The notes beneath the pieces were generated by a model, which searched no databases, was not told the DNA's origin, and saw nothing but the letters and a program-made list of their open reading frames with translations. Below are positions 17,263 through 24,918 of a stretch of 24,918 nt of DNA, one piece after another (the stretch's first letter is position 1; each line of letters begins with the position of its first letter). The stretch comes from Basidiobolus meristosporus CBS 931.73 (Eukaryota; Basidiobolomycota; Basidiobolomycetes; Basidiobolales; Basidiobolaceae). The stretch covers positions 1 to 24,918 of the forward strand of contig MCFE01000938.1 in assembly GCA_002104905.1 (NCBI GenBank). The letters run 5' to 3'. A program made the translations under genes and the position numbers.

Positions 17263-18334
17263 TGTGGTGATGTATAGGTCCAAGGGAGAGATACGTCCAA
17301 CACTTCTCAAGTCTTTTGTGTGTGGGGTGTTCACTGGGTGCAATAACCTCTGGCAAAAGCTTGCTAGGAGCACTTGGGTTCTGTCTCTAATCTAATGTGA
17401 AGGGGAATACAGCCACAAGCTTGTCAAGGGAAAACTATTGGGCTACAATCCCCAACTTAGTTGGCGTCTTAACAAAAGTATGTGCTGGGTTCAGCATCCT
17501 TTGAGATGACAATGTACTAAAGCTTCCAAAGTCAAAACAATTGTAAACTCCACCAGCAGGGACTTGATAAGAATGCAGCTTTGGTCAATAGTTACAAAGA
17601 CAGAAAAGTATCTTTGCCTGTACAAGAACAAACTTGGGAAAGAATCAAATATAATAAGAGATATCTACTCTGAGTATTCCTCACAAGTAGTGCCTCCAAG
17701 GTCAGTTGGCTGTCAGCACGGTTTCCTGGGAGTGTCCTGTGGTCTGGGGGTGAAAGTTCATGTAGCAGCAGGTAGCAGTGATCACACTAATCAACAAGTT
17801 GGTATATTGATAAAAGGGATGATGATTTATTGTAGAGGGATAGCCTCCCTTATATACTTTTCTCACTGGCTAAGTGATTACTAATCATGGTGTTCCAGAA
17901 GGTTCCAGATATCAATAGAAATCTCAATGACATCAGAATGACCTAAGAATGTTCTAAGTAGGTACCAGAAGGTTCTAAGAGGCATAGCACATCCAACCAA
18001 TCATGAATCAGTATTCTGAAACCTGTGTAACATGGGGATACCATATATGGTATGGAAATGGTAGGGATGGTGACATGGGTTGATCATGTGTCACAGGTAC
18101 TGGCGCGGGTACTTGCCTAATATAGAAGTACTTATAGCTAGTAATCTTACATAAAGTGAGGGGTAACTTATGCAATAAGGTAAGCAGGTGTGATAGTCAA
18201 CCCAGCTTATGGGATAGTACTAATTGGGTAACACAAATGGGATAAAACTAAAATAAGTGTAGTAGAGATATAGGGAAGTAGAAAATAAGGGAATGAGCAC
18301 AGCTGTCAGTGGGTGTCACTGTCACCCCACTACA
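17263..18334 (-). repeat. Solo gypsy-type LTR A
   Basis: 1072 bp. In sense it starts TGTAGTGGGGTGACAGTGAC and ends TCACCACA, the same ends as the full gypsy LTR. The 3' third aligns well with the gypsy LTR end, while the U3 part is diverged. TATATAAG lies at 17849-17856 on the minus strand. Flanks are GCGG at 17259-17262 and 18335-18338, a 4-bp duplication. No internal region is present, so it is a solo LTR, presumably left by LTR-LTR recombination. Confidence 0.85.
17849..17856 (-). promoter_or_regulatory. TATA box of LTR A
   Basis: TATATAAG followed in sense by GGAGGCTATCCCT, identical in layout to the box at 5485-5492 of the full gypsy element. Confidence 0.55.
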
Positions 18335-18338
18335 GCGG

Positions 18339-19140
18339 TGTGGTGGTGTAGAGGTACTCCTGAGAGAAGCTACACAACTCAAGGTGTGTGAGGTGTCTGA
18401 TGGGTGCAATAACCTCTGTGTCTAAACTGCTGGTGTCTTTGTCAATATGTCACTTAGTAAAAGCTCCTGCTTCTCTAGCTTCCTAGGTGCTCCAAGTGTC
18501 TCCAAAGGCCTCTGTGTGTCTTGTGCACTACCCTGAAAAGCTTCTTGCTGGCAGGTCTGAGATGTACTGTAGAAGGCAGGTGCAGTGATCAACTGCTAAT
18601 CAATAAGGTAGAAGTGTTACTGATAGATGGAATGATTCATTGATGAGGGAATGCTTTCCCTTAAATACTTTTCCTGATTGCCAAGTGTTTACTAATGACA
18701 AGGTTCTAGAAGATTCTAGGTATCAGTGGAATTCTTGATGACATCACTATGAGCTAAAAATATGCCAAGAATGTCCTGGATGGTTCTAAAAGGCACAGCA
18801 CATTCAACCAAACAGGAATCAGTAGTCTGAGACCTGTGCAACATAGAAATACCATACATGGTATTGAAATGATAGGGATGGTAGCACAGACTTAGGTCAT
18901 GTGTCACAAGTACTGATGCAGGTACTTGCCTTATGTAGGTACATATAATGATCACAAGCTGAATAACATCTGGGATAACTAATGCTAATAACTAATCAGG
19001 GTAAACATAATATGGGGATAATGCTGATAATATGGGCAAAAGAAGAATGGGATAATACTGATAAGATTAAATATGGATAAGTATATCATAATGACTATAT
19101 GAGTAAACTTGTCTGTGGGAGGTATGTTTACCCTACCACA
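18339..19140 (-). repeat. Solo gypsy-type LTR B
   Basis: 802 bp. On + it starts TGTGGTGGTG and ends CCCTACCACA. Flanks are GCGG (18335-18338, shared with LTR A) and GTGG (19141-19144). The segment 18590-18935 aligns with LTR A 17780-18115 at perhaps 70%, including TTCCAG/TTCTAG runs, the TACCATACATGGTA dyad and TCATGTGTCAC. It is thus a related but older or different subfamily, not a recombination half of A. Confidence 0.75.
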
Positions 19141-19144
19141 GTGG

Positions 19145-19223
19145 TAGTAGACATTGCAGAGAGTGACCAGTAATAGCAGTAGTATACATTGCAGTGAGTG
19201 ACAGCTTGGCATGTATAACCTTA
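19145..19223 (-). other. Right copia leader with internal duplication
   Basis: Sequence between the copia LTR and gag, matching 3380-3433. It contains two tandem copies of a roughly 35-bp unit (TCACTC.CTGCAATGT.TACTAC...), while the left copy has one. The leader is severed from its gag by LTRs A and B. Confidence 0.6.
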
Positions 19224-19500
19224 TGTGAGAGTCTTGGAGACACTGGAAGTGATTGGGAGAAGAAGTAGACTATGTTGCTTTTACTTGATATTTTATTGAA
19301 TGTAAATTAGTATTTATACTTTACATAGTCATGGCAAAGCATACCCATAGATTAGGTTTGGGAAGTTCCTGTGAACATGTGTGCAAACCCTATGAAAAAT
19401 AACTTGGTCCTGTGGGTGGATCCTATCCAGATAAACCATTGAGATCTTGCTTGGAGAATATCATAATACCAGCAGCTTGGAATTAGTGATCCTCTTAACA
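19224..19500 (-). repeat. Right copia LTR
   Basis: In sense it starts TGTTAAGAGG and ends TCTCACA, 277 bp. TATAAATACT followed by AAAGCAACATAG matches the left LTR at 3181-3379. Upstream of the TATA the two LTRs are hardly alignable, with the right one about 80 bp longer. It is the 5' LTR of the right copia fragment. Confidence 0.6.
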
Positions 19501-19747
19501 ATTTTACAACAGGATCACAACAGTATTACTGCCAAGTAAAGTTATAAAGCTTGACAAGATTTGCTTAGTGCTGTGATGATAATTACATGGTATTGTTGCG
19601 GTCATTTTGTGCTCTACAACTATTTTCAATGGATCTAACTGGTCAGGACATCTAATTGCAATCAATGGCAAAAGATCTGAGAGCATTTCAATGGCCTTGC
19701 AGGGCATTATAACACCAGTATGGCAGCCTACAGCTAGTTCTATATAA
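19501..19747. other. Spacer between copia LTR and CACTA tail
   Basis: A minus-strand open stretch of 67 codons (19707-19504) without recognisable motif. The part near 19705-19747 is weakly similar, inverted, to 2590-2620, so this may still be CACTA sequence beyond the transposase. Otherwise nothing seen. Confidence 0.35.
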
Positions 19748-19842
19748 TGCTACCATATCAATTTACCAAATGGTACTTCCTCTTTCTACCTCCCCTTGTG
19801 CAACTCGTATATTCCATTCTAAAGTCACCCCTCTTTATTTGC

Positions 19843-20259
19843 TTACCAACTACTACCTTTGGTATTCCACATATAGTTTGAATCAAAAGAAACTATGGCC
19901 TCCTGCTTACTAACCTCCACAAATGCACACACCTGCCGCAATTGATAGACTTCTATCACCTCAACTTTATGGCTTTTTAGTGTATAGTTGCAAAGTTGCC
20001 ATATACCTTGCACTGCTGGTAGCATATACATCTTGCCAACATATGCTGAGTTGTTGCAACTTCTGCCATAAATACCTCTTGAATATCCACAAGGGAATTC
20101 ATGGTACTTAGCCAATATAATCCTTCTCCCTGCAGGATTCCAGTTGCCCCTTATATGTGCACTCTGGCTCTTGTTTGTTTGAATTCCATATTGAGTGATG
20201 TAGAAGCTGGCTTGTGAGCAAAAGAAGTCTGGCATACCTTGGTAAAGCTTTCCTAACAA
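19843..20259 (-). pseudogene. CACTA transposase, C-terminal extension
   Basis: 138 open codons on the minus strand, from a Leu-Gly-Lys start to a stop at 19843. No catalytic motif is seen. It lies directly downstream of the Tnp2 C-terminal block (20329-20664) on the same strand, where fungal Tnp2 proteins have a long variable extension. The assignment rests on position; family unknown from sequence alone. Confidence 0.45.
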
Positions 20260-20328
20260 AAACTAGTTGCTTGTTGCACCCAACCCAACTTTGCATTACT
20301 TAACTGATTACCTATGCATTGGGGCTGC

Positions 20329-20664
20329 TTAGCTTCTTAATGCCATATGCATAGGTGGCTCCATGTGCACATTTGTCCTCAGTACTTTCAACTCTTCCTG
20401 GCTGTCCTCCGTTTGACAGCTCATCACATCCATGACAGACTTGAAGGTAATATTCTTGGTGAGATTGGGATATAGTAGTACCTGCAACTTGACTTGTCTT
20501 CCTATCTTCCCACACATCTGCCCTGTAGGAAACTCCCAAAAGGTGAAGTAAGGCCCCATATTCACCACACACTGTGCAAGATGGAGTAGAGAATGGATAC
20601 AGTAGTGGCAGAGATCCGCATGGGCAGCTTTATGTTTGTAGTATAGCTGCTTAAATCCTGTCAC
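20329..20664 (-). pseudogene. Tnp2 transposase, C-terminal block
   Basis: 111 open codons. The stretch CIHSLLHLAQCVVNMGPYFT followed by FWEFPTGQMCGKIGRQVK matches the Tnp2 family's 'LHsLLHiadgI...GPvwxyWaFpmERfcG.l...vks' region. It is the best preserved part of the transposase in this window. The left copy encodes the same region at about 1660-1830 with more damage. Upstream (toward 21300) the frame is broken repeatedly. Confidence 0.7.
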
Positions 20665-21439
20665 AAATTCCTTGCACCACAGCTATGGGTGGGTCAAGTT
20701 GGCATTGGTGATCCACTTGTGAATAGATACTCCTACAATCTTTATATATGACTCCCCATGCTTCCAATGTACTCTTGGTAGGAATGGCTACACAGCATCA
20801 CTTGAATGAATGCATATCCTGATCATCCAGTCTTTGCATTTATATTGTAGCATATGCATATGAATATTGATTGGAGCCCATGAGAAGTACTTGGAGTAGC
20901 AGATACTCTGTAATATCCTGCCAATTCTTGCATATTTTGCCTGTATCTCAAAGGGCTCATTTAGCTTGAAATGCTCCATGTATAACTTGGTCACTCATAC
21001 AGGGATATTGTAGAAAAGCAAGTGCATTGCTCCTGGTGGAAAGCTTTTGCTTCAACATATACTGTCAATTCTAAGTATCTCCAGTTCCCAATTGATTATA
21101 TATTCCATTCAATGGCTTATACTTTGCCAACCTTGCTGCAATTGCATGCTGACTTTGGTATGTTCTCTCTTTGGGAAGATGATGTTCTTAGTACTGGTGT
21201 TTGGGTAATGGTAATGCGTGTGAACTATGGAGTAAATCCCCTGGATCTCACACATCTGACAGCAATACTGTTTATAGTGCCAAGAAGAGCCAGCTGTCTT
21301 GCATATAGTATCTTCAGAGTAGCAGAATATATCAAAGGCAGAAGAACAAGGGTGCCATGGCTAAAAACCAGTGGCCTCCTCAAGAGCTCGCTACAGGCAA
21401 TGCCAAAAGCTCCAGACAAGCATCAAAGAGATGACAGGT

Positions 21440-21985
21440 AGCTGGAAGAGTGCCAATTAGTGACAAGTAGGCAGACATGGATGCACCAGCACAACATTTA
21501 TGAAGGAAAAAGCATAGTACCAGTCAAGAAGTATTCAGTCAAAGTAGCAGTGAAGGACCTGGCTGTAAAAACAACTCGCAGCTTTTACAAGGGCCTGTCA
21601 CAACTACAGTTGAGAGCTCAAAACAAGCAGAAAAGAATTGTCAGGTTGTCCAAAGAGTGCCAGCAAGAGACAAGCAGGCTAAACAGATGCATCAGAGCAG
21701 AACTTATCAAGGAGAAAATGTTGCTCATTACAAGAAGCACTCCGGCAAAGTAGCAGTGAAAGAACTAACAGTGATAAGGTAAAAGGTTAAGGGAATATTG
21801 TCTACCCAAGCCTGAGTCAGGAAGGTATGCACCAATAACTGCAGTTCTCTCCAGTTGACTTTGCAAGCTCAGAGCAGCCTGGATCCCCTCATAGCAAGAA
21901 GAATTACCAACAAGAAAACCGCTGTTTGCACAAGAGTTGGAAGCACAGCCAGTCAAGCTACACTCCAGCAAGGTAGATGAGTGTG
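21440..21985. repeat. Diverged tandem repeats of about 206-222 bp
   Basis: CAAAGTAGCAGTGAA occurs at about 21540-21554 and 21746-21760, 206 bp apart, and a weaker match (CAAGGTAGATGAGTG) lies near 21969. Around them, CACCAGCACAACATTTATGA and GAGCAGAACTTATCAAGGAG blocks, GTGCCA.(C/T) runs and GCAT(C/T)C sites repeat in register. One unit also forms the left window edge (1-165). They lie at the 5' end of the right CACTA transposase and may be subterminal repeats of the element. Confidence 0.5.
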
Positions 21986-22463
21986 CAGAAAAGGCAATTT
22001 GTCTACCACAGCATCCACAGCCTCCATATCCTCCATTGTTGACAGAGTGGAGATCCCACTCACAGACAAGGCTACAGTGTCAAATACTCAAAAGACTATA
22101 ATAGTGCCTTCAGTGGAGCTTTGGAGCATTAATAGGTGCACCAAGAGGTTGCAACACTTCTTCAAGAGCAGTGCCAAAGAAAACGCACTTGAATATTGCA
22201 GCAATTTATTGCAAAGTTTGGCAGATGAGGTGCTAGAACTTGCAGTGCCAGCTGAAGACCAGGACATGTGGGAACCAGTGTATGAACAGTGGCATAAAGC
22301 CATTGGGTTCTTACCAAAGTTGTGGAACCAGAGTGTTCCAGCAGAAGTACTTATTGAGTACTGGATTTTAATGGAGTTATTGGTTGAGTGTGGGGTTGGG
22401 CTTAATGTATGTGTAGGGTATAGGGACTTGTATTGGTCCATACAATTGGCAATTGAGGTATAA
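21981..22463 (+). CDS. Unidentified open frame, possible exon or element gene
   Basis: 160 open codons beginning with GTG; no ATG until codon 96, so the true start, if any, lies elsewhere or across an intron. Composition looks protein-like in the second half: helical and Leu/Glu-rich (LLQSLADEVLELAVPAEDQD, MWEPVYEQWHKAIGFLPKLW). No domain recognised. It lies just beyond the CACTA tandem repeats, on the opposite strand to that transposase. It may be a remnant of an element-borne accessory gene or a host exon. Only one CpG is present in the frame. Confidence 0.3.
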   Translation: MCRKGNLSTTASTASISSIVDRVEIPLTDKATVSNTQKTIIVPSVELWSINRCTKRLQHFFKSSAKENALEYCSNLLQSLADEVLELAVPAEDQDMWEPVYEQWHKAIGFLPKLWNQSVPAEVLIEYWILMELLVECGVGLNVCVGYRDLYWSIQLAIEV

Positions 22464-22812
22464 CAGAAGTTTCAATGCAAATATATCAATTAGTATGCAT
22501 AAAAAGTAAGAGAAATGGTTGAGTCCGGAAGTCAGGAGTGTGAAAAAGAGGAAACAGGCAATCAATACACAGAAACATAGGAGGTGATAGTGTGTCTGGG
22601 ATGAAAAAGTGAGCAAATTGGCAGGGAACCAATCAAAAGCCACTTATACATTGCTGTGATGAAAATCTAGGCTAGGTTTTTTGTGAAATCTGTGGTGTAA
22701 TTATTTTTCAACAGTATCTGGACAGTGTCTTGACAGGATCAGTACCTCTTAGTCATGGGACTTTAAATTTGTGATGGCCTTTTGATGGGATTATTAAAAA
22801 AGTTTTTCATAG

Positions 22813-22978
22813 GAAAGTGTGGGGCTGTTTGGATTACTTTGAGAATTTTTATGCTCTGGGTACCTGATAATGTGATGAGAATATTCCAAGTATATTTCAA
22901 TAAGTATTTGGTCAGATATTTTCTAAGATTTGTAGGTAATAATCTAATTGGCTAGGCTAGGTGAATATTCAGCTTGAA
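22813..22978. repeat. Diverged direct repeat, copy 1
   Basis: Shares GGGTACCTGATAAT, then GAATATTC-like and ATTTGGTCAG blocks in the same order with 23983-24150, about 1.17 kb downstream. It could be a pair of LTR remnants bracketing a dead element, but neither TG/CA ends nor coding remnants between them are clear. Confidence 0.4.
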
Positions 22979-23982
22979 TTAAAAACTGTTATAGCACCAC
23001 CAAATATTGACTGGATTACACTGAGAACCTTATCTGGGTAGTTATGTTCAACTCCATCAAGCCACTGATGGCTACTGCTTTCAGATATCATTTGTTACTA
23101 GTCAATTGGATACAAAAACTGTATTGTGAATTGAAAAGTTAGTGATGATGTGTACATGGACCTGCCTGATTGGTTTGCTGACCAAGATAACCACCATATG
23201 GTTTGCAAGCTTAAGAAATCTCTACACTGTCTTAAACAGTCACAATGAGCATTAAATTGCAAGAGAGATCAGTACTTAGAACCTTTGAGTTTCCAACAGA
23301 GCACTGCTGCCTGAAGTATCTATTATAAGTGAGATAGAGCAAACTAAGCTCAATCAGCTCTATAGGTTGATGATTTTACTCTAACCACCAATAACCAACA
23401 AGCATTGGTGGTGACTAAATTCAGCATATCTAATGAGCTCAAGATGTCCAATATAGAGGAGCTCAGTTACTACTTAAGGGCAAATTTAATAGACACAAAT
23501 ACTCACACCATATATCTTCAGGAAGAAAACAATGGGACCACCATAAACTCAAAACCAAGCAGAATGTGCAAGTTCTGTTGTATGAACATTAAGTTGCTTT
23601 CAAAAATGCAAACAGATTGTGAACCAGCAATGGCATGATAAGAAAATATCACAAGAATTGTATAGTCTCTTAAAGGCAAAAGGACAATGCTGTCATAGCT
23701 AACTATCTGGGGCTTCCTCATAAGCCCATCAAAGGCAGGGCTGAAAGCATAAGCAGTAAGAAATATCAGGTAGCTTGACAAGTTCTGATAAGGGACAAGC
23801 TAGCAGTCACAGTTGCATATGTTGCAGTATTCTGAGCAGTATTGGAAGTGATGTGGAGAACTAGAGGATTTACATGTTAATCACTTAGAGATTGATTGAT
23901 CTAAATATGATATTAATACTTTTGATAAAGTTTAGCAAACAAACATATAGAGTCTGTTAACAAAGGTCCCAGAAGTATGTGT

Positions 23983-24150
23983 GCAAAGTCTGGGGGCCTT
24001 TGGACACCTTTGAGAAGGATCACAATATGGGTACCTGATAATTTGGTCAAAATATTCTGGGTAACTCCCAACAAGAAATTTGGTCAGGACAAAATGCTAA
24101 TCAATGAATGAGATCTATGTGACTAAGTCAACATGAATATTTAGGTAACA
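23983..24150. repeat. Diverged direct repeat, copy 2
   Basis: Partner of 22813-22978: CTTTGAGAA, GGGTACCTGATAAT, AAATATTC and ATTTGGTCAG in the same order. Confidence 0.4.
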
Positions 24151-24491
24151 ACTTATAATAAATCACTACCACTCAGCAAAATATTTATCAGTAATAAATA
24201 CATGTAGAGAGTGTGCAGTCTGTAATAAGCATATAAATTGTGTTGCATACTGAACTGATATATTCTCCAGCAGTATATGCATTTATGTCCATCTTGACTG
24301 AAGAAGTAACTTGTGAACCAAATCACATATCTACTTAATTGTATGCCTAAAAACCACAACAATCTAATCAAGATACTAATCATAATCATTGATTCCTTGC
24401 ACAGGCTTAAATAATGTGCTGAGTCTAGCTATTGGACTATAATTATAATATATAGCCTCTAGGCTATCAAATGCTTGTTATTTAAGCAAAG

Positions 24492-24724
24492 TTGACCCAC
24501 TTTTGGTCAAAATAGGATTTTGTATTTACACCATATCTGGAGTTTCCTGATTTCCTGGCAAAAGTTTAATTCAATTAGACATCTTCACTGTATGTCAATA
24601 TTAGGCTCAGGTGTAGTTACTTCCATAATATAGACTCTATATGAGGTAGAAGAAGTGACCTATACTGGGTCATGCTAAGGTTTTGTCATTTAATCCTGAT
24701 CTGGAATATCCTCATTTCCTGGCA
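24492..24724. repeat. Diverged tandem duplication, period about 164 bp
   Basis: Blocks at 24492-24560 and 24656-24724 share ATTTTGT/GTTTTGT, ATCTGGA, TATCC/TTTCC and ATTTCCTGGCA in order. Each starts with a small dyad, TTGACC...GGTCAA in the first and TGACC...GGTCA in the second. Confidence 0.45.
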
Positions 24725-24918
24725 CTGTGGCACATACAACATGGCCAAAAAGTGGTTTTTGCCAGATCTGAGAAAGGATGGCCTGCTCAGTCTTGAGCCA
24801 TATTTGTTAAGTGATTTGGATCCACAAAAATGATGTAGAATGGTCATCTTGGACTTCCCAGCATAGCAGCATCTTTCTTCAAATTGATTACTTGAGTTAC
24901 AATAGATTCAAAGTCCAT

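Larger units (their letters stand above)
19748..21740 (-). mobile_element. Right CACTA (Tnp2-type) remnant, internally deleted
   Basis: Inverted homologue of the left CACTA copy: 20310-21305 pairs with about 945-1937, and 21540-21695 pairs with about 1-165. The left 175-940 stretch, which encodes the Tnp2 core, has no counterpart; tandem-repeat sequence lies there instead. The block 19748-19872 pairs with 2448-2576. In contrast to the left copy it keeps the 440 bp at 19873-20309. Confidence 0.75.
22464..24918. other. Gene-free AT-rich tail
   Basis: No open frame above about 88 codons and none with recognisable motifs. I count a single CpG (near 22526). It holds a diverged direct-repeat pair (22813-22978 and 23983-24150) and a second pair at 24492-24560 and 24656-24724. 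Probably old transposon sequence decayed beyond recognition. Confidence 0.6.

Noticed and set aside
17564-17884. A 106-codon frame on +
   Set aside because: Lies wholly inside solo LTR A on the strand opposite to its sense; non-coding LTR sequence.
17263-19140. LTRs A and B as the two LTRs of one element without interior
   Set aside because: They differ in length by 270 bp and align only partly, and a GCGG target copy lies between them.
21022-21441. A 139-codon open frame on + with ATG
   Set aside because: It is antisense to the right Tnp2 remnant; the minus strand aligns with the left CACTA transposase region and the plus frame has no recognisable motif.
1-24918. Possible CRISPR array, tRNA or rRNA genes
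   Set aside because: No regularly spaced short repeats, no cloverleaf-like gene with the usual A and B boxes, and no rRNA-like sequence were noticed; the sequence is eukaryotic transposon DNA.

Overview
The window reads as a transposable-element graveyard from a filamentous fungus, most likely a basidiomycete. This is inferred from the mix of element types: a Tnp2-type CACTA transposase, a PIF/Harbinger DDE transposase, Ty1/copia remnants and a Ty3/gypsy element without a chromodomain. I recognise no host gene, tRNA, rRNA or CRISPR array. Nearly everything from 1 to about 22,000 can be assigned to nested or adjacent mobile elements. The last 2.9 kb is AT-rich, CpG-starved and has no convincing gene.

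Layout from left to right. (1) 1-2620: a decayed CACTA (Tnp2) element on +, interrupted at about 1938-2447 by an LTR-like insertion. (2) 2836-3147: a copia gag fragment on -. (3) 3181-3620, continuing at 13480-13584: the 5' end of a copia element (LTR, leader, gag) on +. (4) 3624-13476: Harbinger-1, inserted in that copia gag with TTA target duplications. It carries an intact transposase gene and a divergent second gene. (5) 4993-11425: a complete gypsy element inserted in Harbinger-1's second gene. (6) 13585-17001: Harbinger-2, inserted about 105 bp further along the same copia gag with AAT duplications. (7) 17005-19500: a second copia 5' end on -, whose leader is split by two gypsy-type LTRs standing side by side at the same GCGG target. 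(8) 19501-21985: a second CACTA copy on -, ending in tandem repeats of about 206 bp. (9) 21981-22463: an unidentified open frame. (10) 22464-24918: gene-free, with two diverged repeat pairs.

The order of events can be read from the nesting. CACTA and copia are oldest, the Harbinger copies and the gypsy-type LTRs came next, and the full gypsy element is youngest (its LTRs differ at 4 of 322 shared positions). With the Harbingers removed, the two CACTA-copia blocks face each other as a large, diverged inverted arrangement.

The strongest cross-cutting signal is loss of CpG. By hand count there are about 5 CpG in the first 3.6 kb and about 1 in the last 2.4 kb. Many inactivating changes are CpG transitions: TGA at CGA-type codons, opposite fates of one CpG in the two Harbinger copies, and a lost RNase H aspartate. 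The Harbinger transposase gene contains no CpG at all in either copy, while other parts of the same element remain CpG-rich.
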